NCBI GenBank assembly: GCA_015075405.1
Contig: JABTUK010000001.1
Span: 1,984,001-2,048,000, forward strand
Reading direction: 5' to 3'
From: Anaerolineales bacterium
Lineage (GTDB): Bacteria; Chloroflexota; Anaerolineae; 4572-78; J111
DNA: 64,000 nt
Shown: positions 1 to 8,129 of the stretch, one piece after another
Layout: every line of letters starts with the position of its first letter
Position numbering within the stretch: position 1 is the stretch's first letter
Position numbers and translations under genes: made by a program
The notes under the pieces: generated by a model
The model's input: only the letters and a program-made list of their open reading frames with translations
Database searches by the model: none
What the model was told of the DNA's origin: nothing

Positions 1-1
1 T

Positions 2-1252
2 GTTATTTTTGTCGGCCGGTTTGACCAGGCGGAGCCGGTCAAAGATATTTTGGCCCAAGGTGGGATCACGATCTTGGGGTTGGACGAGCAGGACGAAAAT
101 AGTGATGAAGCGCCTGCCGAGACCGGCCCCGGAGAGGTTCGGGCCAATTTGAATAGCGATACCCCGCCCGGCGAAGAAGATCGTTTTGTCACCGGCCGAA
201 TTCGCATTAAAGGCGTAGGTGAATTGGAACGGGGCGGCGCGACCCTCTTTTATCTGAACCAAGCCGAGGGGCGCAATGCGCTCATCATCCTCTCGGACAC
301 GCCCAAAACCAACACCGACGGGTTTGATCTGCTCTTTAAAAATCGCCTCTCGGAATGCCGGCTCAGCGCGGCGATTGCTGTTTGCCAGACTCAGGAACCC
401 GATGGGCAATTGCCGCCCAGCCTGCGCAGCAAACGGATTGACAAAGTGCTGGTGGTGGCTGGTGATTCTGGGCGGCTCCGCGACAAGAATAATCCTGAAA
501 CCGGCGCGGTAGAATTTACCGCAATCTTGAGCCGCACCTATCAGGTAGATACCTGGCTGATCTCAGAACAAGGTTCGCCGGATGTGGACGAATTGCTCGA
601 ATATGATGCGGTGGTCTGGTCTACCGGCGCTTATTGGGATGACAGCATCAGCGAAGAAGATGCGGCCCTGCTCTCCAAATATATCGAACTGGGCGGCAAC
701 CTGATTCTGTCGGGCGCGTCCATTGGCTTTGATTGGGATCACACCGATTTTCTGACCCAGGTGGCCCACGCTGACTACCTGACCTTTGCCAAACAGAGTG
801 ATCTGGAACTGGCCTTGCCTGACCACCCCATTGCCAAAGACTTTCCTGATCCAACGGTGATCGCTTTTAGCGATGTTGTTTCTGGAACCGCAGACCTGGA
901 ACCGGATGTCATCAACAACACCCCCAACGCCCGGGTTATTTTTCAGCGCGGTCCGGATAGTAAACAGCCCGGCGCGGCTTCGGTGGTGGCGTATGAAGAT
1001 GACCGCTCTAAAATTGCTTACCTGGCCTTCCCCATCTACCTACTACCGGTCGAGGAGCGTGATTTGTTGGTCAACAACATTATGAATTGGTTCACCCGCA
1101 AACCGCTGCCCTTGCCGGATGAAGGCGATTACCAACCGTTTGAACCCGAAGAACCTGGGCCAGAAGCCACCGAGGAGCCGGCCCCTGAAGGCACAGCGGA
1201 ACCCTCGCCCGAAGCCACTGAGGAACCGACGCCTGAGAACGGCCAGAATTAA
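2..1252 (+). CDS. C-terminal part of a large exported protein with a glutamine-amidotransferase-like domain (5' end outside window)
   Basis: The reading frame is open from base 2, so this is the 3' part (about 416 codons) of a longer gene. A TTG at 50 is not a convincing start because coding sequence continues upstream of it. The region around residues 150-340 (KVLVVAGDSG, a DAVVWSTG strand, GGNLILSGASIGFDW, then an AYLAFPIYLLP strand) has the alternating strand/helix pattern of ThuA/GATase-like Rossmann domains that decorate secreted peptidases. The tail, from about residue 380, is a low-complexity Pro/Glu/Thr linker with repeated EPxPEATEEP units, typical of cell-surface linkers. I infer a secreted or surface protein, perhaps a subtilase with an accessory domain. 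The catalytic part is not in view. It is separated from the next gene by a GC-rich hairpin repeat. Confidence 0.6.
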   Translation, partial: VIFVGRFDQAEPVKDILAQGGITILGLDEQDENSDEAPAETGPGEVRANLNSDTPPGEEDRFVTGRIRIKGVGELERGGATLFYLNQAEGRNALIILSDTPKTNTDGFDLLFKNRLSECRLSAAIAVCQTQEPDGQLPPSLRSKRIDKVLVVAGDSGRLRDKNNPETGAVEFTAILSRTYQVDTWLISEQGSPDVDELLEYDAVVWSTGAYWDDSISEEDAALLSKYIELGGNLILSGASIGFDWDHTDFLTQVAHADYLTFAKQSDLELALPDHPIAKDFPDPTVIAFSDVVSGTADLEPDVINNTPNARVIFQRGPDSKQPGAASVVAYEDDRSKIAYLAFPIYLLPVEERDLLVNNIMNWFTRKPLPLPDEGDYQPFEPEEPGPEATEEPAPEGTAEPSPEATEEPTPENGQN

Positions 1253-1360
1253 GTCAGGGTAGCAAAGTGGCAGGAGAACAGGGATCACCTGTATATCGTC
1301 AACTGTCTACTATTTACAAGGCGTGTTCACCAGCCTGAGCACGCCGCCAGCGATGAAAAG

Positions 1361-1421
1361 CCCTCACCCCGTTGCTGGCGCGACTCCCCTCTCCCATTGG
1401 GAGAGGGGTGGGGGTGAGGGG
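1361..1421. repeat. GC-rich palindromic intergenic repeat (CCCCTCTCCC hairpin)
   Basis: CCCCTCTCCC at 1386-1395 pairs with GGGAGAGGGG at 1399-1408 over a 3-nt loop, and the outer CCCTCACCCC (1361-1370) can pair with GGGGTGAGGG. A closely related copy lies after groEL at 21996-22048. No T-run follows, so it is a repetitive hairpin rather than a canonical terminator. Confidence 0.8.
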
Positions 1422-1447
1422 ATTTTCGTTCGAAGGAGGAGATACAA

Positions 1448-3268
1448 ATGAAGGTTATTGTTCGTGCGCCCTACTTGGGAGTGGTACTGCTGGTTTTTAT
1501 GCTCATGATACTGGCCGCCCAATGCGGCGCCGCCCCCACCCAGCCCCCGGCCGTTGAAGAAGAAAACGCTCCCGCCGCCGAGGCCACCGCAGCCCCGGCT
1601 GAACCGGCCGAGGAAGCCGCCAAAGTAGCCGAGGAGGAAGCGCAAAAAGTTGTTCAAGAGTCAGAAATATCGCAGGCCAAGGTTATAGCTGGGATTGAAA
1701 CTGTAACCGATGAGCCTGATGTTAGCGCGCCCCGGACCAAATTAGGCGGTGAATACCGGGACGTGTCCACCTCTGACGCGGTTAGTTTTCACCTCTATCA
1801 AACCACCGATACCGGCTCCAGCGCCTATCAGGGTTACGTCTACAGCGGCAGTTTGATCAACTTGGATGAAAAAACTCTGGAATACGAGCCGTATGCCGCC
1901 GAAAGTTACACCATCTCCGAAGATGGTTTGACCTTTACCTTCAAATTGCGGAAGGATTTGAAATGGAGCGATGGCACTCCTTTGACCGCCCGCGACTACG
2001 AATGGACCTACCAGCAGGTCATCAATCCTGATAATGGCTTTCCTTATCTTGACCAGTTCAATTTTGTTACCTCCTACAAAGCGCTGGATGATTACACCCT
2101 TGAGCTAAAAATTGATAAGATGTACTGTCCGGCCCTGGGCCAGATAGATTTTATTACCCCTTTGCCTAAACACATCTGGGAAAAACTGGATTGGAACGAT
2201 CCCGAAAAGAACCCGGAAATCAATAATCCTACGGTTGTATCGGGGCCTTACAAATTGAAGGAATGGAAACGGGACCAATACGCCACCTTTGAAGCCAACG
2301 AAAATTACTGGTATCACGGCCCGCCCAATATCAGCCAGCAAACCATCGAAATTGTGCCCGACCAGGATGTGGCTTACCAGAAGTTTAAAAATGGTGAGAG
2401 TGATACGGCTCCCATCACCCCCGAACAGTTGGAAGAAGCCCGCCAGCTTGATAACGCCACCGTCTATGAATGGTGGCCGGCCGCGGCTCGTTGGTCTTAC
2501 GTGGGTCTCAACATGCGCGAAGGCTTCCCAACCCATGATGTCAACGTGCGGCACGGCTTGAACTACGCGCTTGATAAGGATTTATTAACCGAAGAAATTA
2601 TGCTGGGCCAGGCCAAACGCCTGTGCGGCCCTTACCCCGAAACTTCATGGGTTTACAACCCCGACATCCCCTGTTATGATTACGATGTCGAAAAAGCTAA
2701 AGAGTCGTTTGCCAAAGCCGGTTACACTTTCCAGGATGGCAAAATGCTGGATAAAGATGGCCAGCAGTTGAAACTCAAGTTGATTTATGGCCCCAACACC
2801 AGCAAAGTGCTGGAGTTGTTAGCTGTATCCGTGCAGGATTACCTGGCCGAAATCGGCATCCAGGTAGAAATCCAGGCGATGGAATGGGCCAGTTTTTTGG
2901 AAGCCCAGGACAAGGGTGAGTGGGATATGTATTTGGGAGCCTGGCGCTCGACTATTGAGCCGCAAGCCATGTTCCTCATTTGGTCCGAAGAAGGTATTCC
3001 CGACCTGAACGCGCCGGCTTATATCAATAAAGATGTGGAAAAACTTTTCAATGAAGCCGGCGGCGATGCGGGAACCTGCGATCTTGATTTCCGCAAGCAG
3101 AAATATCAGGAAATTCAAAAAATAATTGCCGAAGATGCGCCTTACATCTTCCTGTGGTATCAAAAAGCCTGGAGCGGCCAGAATAACCGTATCAAAGGCA
3201 TCGAGCCAACTTTGTTAGGCATCGGCTGGAACCAGGAAGATTGGTACATTGAAGATCAGTTGGAATAA
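1448..3268 (+). CDS. ABC transporter substrate-binding lipoprotein, peptide/SBP_bac_5 family (copy 1)
   Basis: Extracytoplasmic binding protein of a peptide/nickel-type ABC importer, 606 aa. The ATG follows a strong AAGGAGG. A hydrophobic signal sequence (residues 1-25) ends in LAAQC-GA, so it is probably lipid-anchored, although Gln at the -1 position of the lipobox is unusual. An Ala/Glu/Pro-rich linker follows (residues 30-75). The body has family hallmarks: an SGSLINLDE segment, the typical GLTFTFKLRKDLKWSDGTPL block around residue 155, the VVSGPYKLKEW block, FEANENYWYHGPPN, and a C-terminal WNQEDWYIE. It is a tandem paralogue of the next gene, with long identical blocks. It heads a run with two permeases and no ATPase. 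The substrate is not evident; peptides are the family default. Confidence 0.93.
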   Translation: MKVIVRAPYLGVVLLVFMLMILAAQCGAAPTQPPAVEEENAPAAEATAAPAEPAEEAAKVAEEEAQKVVQESEISQAKVIAGIETVTDEPDVSAPRTKLGGEYRDVSTSDAVSFHLYQTTDTGSSAYQGYVYSGSLINLDEKTLEYEPYAAESYTISEDGLTFTFKLRKDLKWSDGTPLTARDYEWTYQQVINPDNGFPYLDQFNFVTSYKALDDYTLELKIDKMYCPALGQIDFITPLPKHIWEKLDWNDPEKNPEINNPTVVSGPYKLKEWKRDQYATFEANENYWYHGPPNISQQTIEIVPDQDVAYQKFKNGESDTAPITPEQLEEARQLDNATVYEWWPAAARWSYVGLNMREGFPTHDVNVRHGLNYALDKDLLTEEIMLGQAKRLCGPYPETSWVYNPDIPCYDYDVEKAKESFAKAGYTFQDGKMLDKDGQQLKLKLIYGPNTSKVLELLAVSVQDYLAEIGIQVEIQAMEWASFLEAQDKGEWDMYLGAWRSTIEPQAMFLIWSEEGIPDLNAPAYINKDVEKLFNEAGGDAGTCDLDFRKQKYQEIQKIIAEDAPYIFLWYQKAWSGQNNRIKGIEPTLLGIGWNQEDWYIEDQLE

Positions 3269-3282
3269 CGTTGTTTGGATCA

Positions 3283-3313
3283 GAGCAGGCGGGTTGATCC
3301 AACCCGCCTGCTC
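3283..3313 (+). terminator. Stable intercistronic hairpin between the two binding-protein genes
   Basis: GAGCAGGCGGGTT (3283-3295), a 5-nt loop, then AACCCGCCTGCTC (3301-3313) form a perfect 13-bp stem starting 15 bases after the stop codon. No U-run follows, so it is more likely an mRNA-stabilising or processing hairpin that keeps binding-protein message abundant than a full terminator. Confidence 0.65.
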
Positions 3314-3348
3314 GTATTCTCAAAAATGCTGCGGGTTTGGAGGAGAGT

Positions 3349-5199
3349 ATGAAACGCCTTGTGCGTCGAAGTTCACTGTTAACCCTGTTGGTAATGATTT
3401 TACTGGCGCTAGTCGCCGCCCAATGCGGCTCTGCGCCAGCCCAGGTTCCCGCCGAAGAAGCCTCCGCTCAAGCAGAAGCGGCGGAGAACCCGGTCGAAGC
3501 GCAGCCTGAAGAAGAGAAAGCGGCAGAACCGGCAGAAGCGGCCGCAACCCAGGAGGCGGACGACGAGCAAACTGTCGCCAAGTCGGTTGAGGAATCACAA
3601 ATATCCAAAGAGGTAGAAAAGGGCATTACGGTTGTCACCGACGAGCCGGATGTCAGTACGCCGCGCACCAACCTGGGCGGCCAATATCGCAGCACCGCTA
3701 CTTCTGATGCCGTCAGCTTTCACCCCTATCTCACCAGCGACAGCGCCTCCTCCGGCTATCAGGCCCAGGTTTGGAGCGGTTCTTTGCTGCGGCTGGACGA
3801 AAACACCCTGGATTATATCCCCAACATGGCCGAAAGTTATACCATCTCTGAAGATGGCCTGACTTTTACCTTTAAGCTGCGCCCGGATTTGAAATGGAGT
3901 GATGGTCAGCCCATGACCGCGCACGATTGGCAGTGGGCCTATGATCAAGCCACCCGGCCCGACAGCGAATACCCTTATCTGTCGCAGCTTGAATTTATCA
4001 CCTCTTACAAAGCTTTGGATGACCACACCCTGGAGATAAAAATTGACGAGGTGTATGCGCCGGCCCTGGGCCAGATGTCGGGCTTGATTACACCGCTACC
4101 AAAGCATGTTTGGGAAAAATTGGATTGGAGCGACCCGGAAAAGAACCCGGAGATGCTCAACCCGACGGTTGTTTCCGGGCCGTATAAGTTAAAAGAATGG
4201 AAGCGCGATCAGTACGCGCTGTTTGAAGCCAACGAGAACTATTGGTATCACGGCGCGCCAAATATTACCGAGTCGGTCATCGAAATTGTGCCCGATCCCG
4301 ACATTTCTTACGAGAAGATGAAAAGCGGTGAGGCCGATACCGGCACGATCAACCCAGAACAATTGGAGGAAGCCCGCAAACTGCCCAATGTGACGGTTTA
4401 TGAGTGGTGGTCCGTTTCGGCCCAGGTGCATTTTATCGGCTTAAACCTGCGCGAAGGCTTTGCCACCCACAATCTGAATGTGCGGCGCGGCCTCAGCTAT
4501 GCTCTTGATAAAGACCTGATCACCGACGAGGTGATGTTAGGCCAGGCCAAACGTAGCTGTTCTATTTACCCGGAAACCTCGTGGGCTTACAACCCGGATG
4601 TGCCCTGTTACGATTATGACCCCGACCAAGCCGTTGCCGAATTTGCCCAAGCAGGTTACACGTTTCAGGATGGTAAAATGTTGGATAAAGACGGCCAGCA
4701 GCTCAAACTTAAATTACTGTACGGGCCTAATACCAACAAAGTTCGGGAACTCATGTCGGTGATTGCGCAAGATCAACTGCGCGACATCGGCGTTGAGGTC
4801 GAAATTCAAGCCATGGAATGGGCCAGTTTTCTGGCCGCTTTCCGCTCTGACGACCCCGATTGGGACATGGTCATTCTGAGTACCAACTCAACGCCGGAGC
4901 CGCATACGTCCTTCCCCTGGTGGACCAAAGAGAACATCCCCCAATTAAATTTTGGGGCCTACCTCAACCCTACCATTGAGGACTTGTTTAAGCAAGCCGC
5001 CGCCACCTACGACCTTGAGGTGCGTAAGGAAAAATACGGCGAAATCCAGAAAATTCTGGCCGAAGATGCCGCTCGCATTTTCCTCTTCTACAGCAAATCA
5101 TGGAGCGGGCAAAACAATCGCATTAAAGGTATTATACCAACCCGCTTGGGCATTGGCTGGAACTCGGATGATTGGTACATCGAGGAAGCGCAGCAGTAA
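3349..5199 (+). CDS. ABC transporter substrate-binding lipoprotein, peptide/SBP_bac_5 family (copy 2)
   Basis: Second binding protein, 616 aa. The open frame reaches back to a TTG at 3337, but the start is the ATG at 3349. GGAGGAG at 3339-3345 is its ribosome binding site, and the product then begins MKRLVRRSS with a proper signal sequence. The lipobox region is VAAQC-GS, again with Gln before the Cys. An acidic Ala/Glu linker (about residues 28-85) precedes a binding domain very similar to copy 1 (DGLTFTFKLRPDLKWSDGQP, VVSGPYKLKEWKRDQYA, FEANENYWYHGAPN). Divergence is greatest around the ligand-facing region at residues 500-560, which suggests the copies bind different ligands but share the same permeases. 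It is followed by an AT-rich inverted heptad repeat and then the permease genes. Confidence 0.93.
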   Translation: MKRLVRRSSLLTLLVMILLALVAAQCGSAPAQVPAEEASAQAEAAENPVEAQPEEEKAAEPAEAAATQEADDEQTVAKSVEESQISKEVEKGITVVTDEPDVSTPRTNLGGQYRSTATSDAVSFHPYLTSDSASSGYQAQVWSGSLLRLDENTLDYIPNMAESYTISEDGLTFTFKLRPDLKWSDGQPMTAHDWQWAYDQATRPDSEYPYLSQLEFITSYKALDDHTLEIKIDEVYAPALGQMSGLITPLPKHVWEKLDWSDPEKNPEMLNPTVVSGPYKLKEWKRDQYALFEANENYWYHGAPNITESVIEIVPDPDISYEKMKSGEADTGTINPEQLEEARKLPNVTVYEWWSVSAQVHFIGLNLREGFATHNLNVRRGLSYALDKDLITDEVMLGQAKRSCSIYPETSWAYNPDVPCYDYDPDQAVAEFAQAGYTFQDGKMLDKDGQQLKLKLLYGPNTNKVRELMSVIAQDQLRDIGVEVEIQAMEWASFLAAFRSDDPDWDMVILSTNSTPEPHTSFPWWTKENIPQLNFGAYLNPTIEDLFKQAAATYDLEVRKEKYGEIQKILAEDAARIFLFYSKSWSGQNNRIKGIIPTRLGIGWNSDDWYIEEAQQ

Positions 5200-5200
5200 C

Positions 5201-5269
5201 TAAATTTACAATTTACGATTTACGATTTGAACTCCAAATCGTAAATCGTAAATCTGAAATCGGAAATCA
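5201..5269. repeat. Inverted heptad array, unit AAATCGT
   Basis: The left arm carries ATTTACG units and the right arm AAATCGT units, separated by GAACTC. The arms are complementary over about 19 bases. The array fills the whole gap between the second binding-protein gene and the first permease gene. The same unit recurs inside recQ (11163-11216) and aroC (about 48504-48540). Confidence 0.85.
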
Positions 5270-5271
5270 GC

Positions 5272-6318
5272 ATGGGCCGTTACATTGTTCGACGCAGTAT
5301 TCAATCGTTTTTCTTGTTGTGGCTGGCTACCCTGATCAGTTTCACCGTCTATCAACTGGCCCCCGGCGGCCCCATCCAGTTTCTGGATGATGATCCTCGC
5401 GCCACCAGTGAAGACAGCAACCGCCTGGCCCGCCTGTATGGATTGGACCGTCCCAAACTTTTTCCGCCAGCGCAGTACATTGCTTGGTTAACCGGCGAAG
5501 ATTGGCTGCCCAAAAACGAAACCTGGCGCAGCGGACGCTGCCTGAGCGATGAGACCCGCTGCGGCCGGGGCATTTTGCGGCTGGATTTTGGCCGCTCCTT
5601 TTTCTACAAGGGCCAGCCGGCCATTGCCCCCATCCTTGAACGCATCCCGGCGACGCTGACTCTGGCTGTGGCTACCCTTATCCTGGGCATGGTCATCGGT
5701 ATTCCCCTGGGCATCATTGCCGCGATCAACCGGGGCCGGATGCCGGACCATCTTATCCGAGTGACGACGGTTCTGATTAATACCGTACCCGACTGGTGGT
5801 TGGGCTTGCTGCTGCTGATTTTCCTGGGCGGTTATCTGGGCCTGGTGCCGCTGAGTGGGATGTACGATATTGGCGATGGGTCGCTGCTAGACCGGCTGCA
5901 CCACCTGATTTTGCCGGCGCTGGTCGCGGCCACCGGCGGTTGGATTGGCTACTCCCGCATTTTGCGCTTTGAAATGTTGGAAGTGCTCAACCAGGATTAC
6001 GTGCGGACAGCCCGCGCCAAAGGTCTGGCCGAACGGTGGGTGATGATCCGACACGTTTTACGGAATGCGCTCATGCCCTTTGTCACCGGCTTTGGCGGCA
6101 TCTTTGTGTTGTTTCTATCGGGGTCGGTGCTGTTTGAAACCGTCTTTTCCTGGCCAGGCATGGGCCGCCTCTTTATCACCGCCATCAACAGCCGGGATTA
6201 CCCGGTGATGATGGCTATCTTTGTTATCGGTTCTTTTTTTGGGATTATTGGCCTGTTGGTGGTTGACATCCTCTACAGCGTGGTTGATCCACGGGTCAAG
6301 TATGATGTTAGCAGGTAA
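5272..6318 (+). CDS. ABC transporter permease, DppB/OppB type
   Basis: Integral membrane permease of the peptide importer, 348 aa. N-terminal MGRYIVRRSIQSFFLLWLATLISFTVYQLAPGGP is the standard DppB/OppB start with TM1 and the LAPGGP motif. There is a family-specific insertion of about 60 residues before TM2 (KNETWRSGRCLSDETRCGRG, with two cysteines). The EAA loop that docks to the ATPase is around residues 243-262 (DYVRTARAKGLAERWVMIRH). About six hydrophobic segments are visible. It is followed 26 bases later by the partner permease, and the binding-protein genes lie upstream, so this is one operon. No ATP-binding subunit gene is adjacent. Confidence 0.94.
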   Translation: MGRYIVRRSIQSFFLLWLATLISFTVYQLAPGGPIQFLDDDPRATSEDSNRLARLYGLDRPKLFPPAQYIAWLTGEDWLPKNETWRSGRCLSDETRCGRGILRLDFGRSFFYKGQPAIAPILERIPATLTLAVATLILGMVIGIPLGIIAAINRGRMPDHLIRVTTVLINTVPDWWLGLLLLIFLGGYLGLVPLSGMYDIGDGSLLDRLHHLILPALVAATGGWIGYSRILRFEMLEVLNQDYVRTARAKGLAERWVMIRHVLRNALMPFVTGFGGIFVLFLSGSVLFETVFSWPGMGRLFITAINSRDYPVMMAIFVIGSFFGIIGLLVVDILYSVVDPRVKYDVSR

Positions 6319-6344
6319 ACTTTCAAACTTTTAACGGTATTTCT

Positions 6345-7412
6345 ATGGCTCTACATACATTAACGGGTGTTCAGATTTTTCCTCTCTTTGCTTCAGATGC
6401 CGGCGTCACAGGCCGATCCTCTCTGCGCGAAGCCGACCCTTTAGGGTTGCCTCAAAAGGCGGTTAAGGCTGCGCCACAGGTTCGGGAGCAAACCTATTGG
6501 GGCGCTGTTGGAACCAAACTGTGGCACGACAAAATTACGATGGCTGCCGTATTTTTGCTACTTTTTATGATTATCATTACCCTGGCCGCCCCCTGGATTG
6601 CGAACAACCTGCTCGGCTTTGACCCCATTGACACCAACCTGCGCACCCGCAACAAACCTCCTACCTGGCTCACCGCCGAGGGACGCCAAATCTGTTTTTC
6701 TGCTCCCTTTGGCAAATGTAATTGGCTGGGTACGGATGAAGCGGGTCGTGATGTGTTAGCCCGAGGCATTTACGGGGGACGGATTTCGCTGCGCATTGGG
6801 GCTTATGTTGCCAGCATCTCCATGACGTTGGGCGTGATTGTCGGCCTGATCAGCGGCTATTACGCGGCCACCTTTATTGATGATATTATCAATGCCATTA
6901 TCCAAACCCTCGGCAGCATCCCCCAACTGTTTCTGCTGATTATTCTGGCCGGCACCTTTCCCTTTTTCCGCACCCCGGAAGGGCTATCGTTGCTGATTGG
7001 GGCGCTCGGCTGGATGGGCTTATCACGCTTGCTGCGCGGCCAGATATTTTCGATTCGCGAACGGGAATATGTGGTCGCCAGCCGGGGTATTGGCGCGTCT
7101 ATCTGGCGAGTGATGTTCCGGCACATTCTGCCCAACGTTTCTTCTATTATCATCGTGATTGCGGTGTTTGATATTGCCGGGGCCATCATCGCCGAAGCCG
7201 GCCTCAGCTTTCTGGGCGTCGGCATTGGGCCGCCCAATCCCAGTTGGGGCAATATGATGCAGGGATCGTTGGGCAACTTTACCGATGCGCCCTGGCTGGT
7301 CATTGCCCCCGGCATCTTTATTTTCCTGACCACCCTCTCCATCTATCTCATCGGTGACGGCCTGCGCGACGCGCTTGATCCCTGGGTCAAAACCGGCGTG
7401 CCGAGGAAGTAA
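6345..7412 (+). CDS. ABC transporter permease, DppC/OppC type
   Basis: Second permease of the importer, 355 aa. A long hydrophilic N-terminus (about 60 residues) precedes TM1. DppC hallmarks are visible: the N-terminal OppC segment ending LGTDEAGRDVLARGIYGGRISL, the EAA loop (REREYVVASRGIGASIWRVMFRHILPN), and the C-terminal AGLSFLGVGIGPPNPSWGNMM followed by a GDGLRDALDPW ending. The start ATG at 6345 lacks a strong Shine-Dalgarno, and a shorter protein starting further downstream cannot be excluded. The operon ends here, since the next gene is on the opposite strand. The missing ATPases must be upstream of the window or shared from elsewhere. Confidence 0.94.
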   Translation: MALHTLTGVQIFPLFASDAGVTGRSSLREADPLGLPQKAVKAAPQVREQTYWGAVGTKLWHDKITMAAVFLLLFMIIITLAAPWIANNLLGFDPIDTNLRTRNKPPTWLTAEGRQICFSAPFGKCNWLGTDEAGRDVLARGIYGGRISLRIGAYVASISMTLGVIVGLISGYYAATFIDDIINAIIQTLGSIPQLFLLIILAGTFPFFRTPEGLSLLIGALGWMGLSRLLRGQIFSIREREYVVASRGIGASIWRVMFRHILPNVSSIIIVIAVFDIAGAIIAEAGLSFLGVGIGPPNPSWGNMMQGSLGNFTDAPWLVIAPGIFIFLTTLSIYLIGDGLRDALDPWVKTGVPRK

Positions 7413-7415
7413 GTA

Positions 7416-7480
7416 GAATGGCGAATGGCGAATGGCGAAAATATGTTTGCCCTTATTCGCCATTCGCTTATTCGCCATTC
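7416..7480. repeat. Inverted heptad array, unit GCGAATG
   Basis: GAATGGCGAATGGCGAATGG arm, a spacer of about 16 bases, then ATTCGCC/ATTCGCT units on the complementary arm. It lies between the convergent permease and ridA genes. The same unit recurs at 43410-43472, at 46500-46576 and in frame at about 39846-39886. Confidence 0.85.
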
Positions 7481-7502
7481 TTTTCCAGGCTCCTCTGAGT
7501 TC

Positions 7503-7916
7503 CTATGAGTTTCCACGCGTTTCTTCCACTATCGCCTCGGCCTCAATCTCCACCACCATCTCCGGCGAGATCAACCGGCTGACCTCAACCATGCTGGTGG
7601 CCGGTCGAATCTGGCCGAAAAATTCCCCGTGCGCCCGGCCAATCTCCTGCCAATCGTCAATATTGGTCACATAAATCCGGGTGCGAACCACATCCTTTAA
7701 ATCAGCACCGGCCTGTTTTAAAGCCGCTTCGATGTTTTGCAGCGCCTGCACCGTTTGCGCATACGGGTCGCCCCGCCCGACAATTTGCCCGCTGGGGTCT
7801 GTCGCCGTAGTGCCCGAAACATGCACCACCTTCCCCACCCGCACCGCCCGCGAGTAGCCGACGATCGGCTCCCAGGGTGTGCCGGTGGCGATGTTTTGTC
7901 TGGAACTTTTGGCCAT
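7503..7916 (-). CDS. ridA: RidA/YjgF-family enamine/imine deaminase
   Basis: 137 aa, the usual RidA length being about 125-135. RidA-family proteins hydrolyse reactive enamine/imine intermediates (such as 2-aminoacrylate) to ketoacids and work as cytosolic trimers. Visible family features: [14 protein letters not shown] in the N-terminal half, the [36 protein letters not shown] helix-strand block, and a C-terminal [26 protein letters not shown] with the arginine that binds substrate carboxylate in the active subgroup. The start ATG is preceded by AAAGG. The N-terminal [15 protein letters not shown] resembles the divergent RidA subfamilies, so substrate preference may differ from the archetype. 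Confidence 0.88.
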   Translation of the reverse strand: MAKSSRQNIATGTPWEPIVGYSRAVRVGKVVHVSGTTATDPSGQIVGRGDPYAQTVQALQNIEAALKQAGADLKDVVRTRIYVTNIDDWQEIGRAHGEFFGQIRPATSMVEVSRLISPEMVVEIEAEAIVEETRGNS

Positions 7917-7941
7917 ACTTTTGACCTTTCAAATTAGCACG

Positions 7942-8074
7942 AACTGCTCAGGCATGTCATTTCGACCGAAGGGAGAAATCTCTGATGCCTATGTAGCGCT
8001 GTAGAGATTTCTCGGCCTACGGCCTCGAAACCTGTCCTGAGCTTGCCCAAGGATGACATGAGGGCTGAGCAGTT
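7942..8074. repeat. 133-bp palindromic element with perfect 10-bp terminal inverted repeats
   Basis: Termini are AACTGCTCAG (7942-7951) and CTGAGCAGTT (8065-8074). Inside, ATGTCATTTCGACC... is mirrored by ...GGATGACATGAGG, and GAGAAATCTC by GAGATTTCTC. It has no coding capacity. Related, more diverged elements lie at about 26325-26472 and 36329-36423. It looks like a MITE/REP-type palindrome. Confidence 0.75.
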
Positions 8075-8129
8075 CCGAAAAAAAACTAATTTGTGAAATT
8101 CGTGTAATTCGTGGCAGAAAAAGAGCGTT

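Noticed and set aside
1361..1421. Terminator after the first gene
   Set aside because: Strong stem but no U-run, and it is a dispersed repeat found also after groEL, where a separate true terminator exists.
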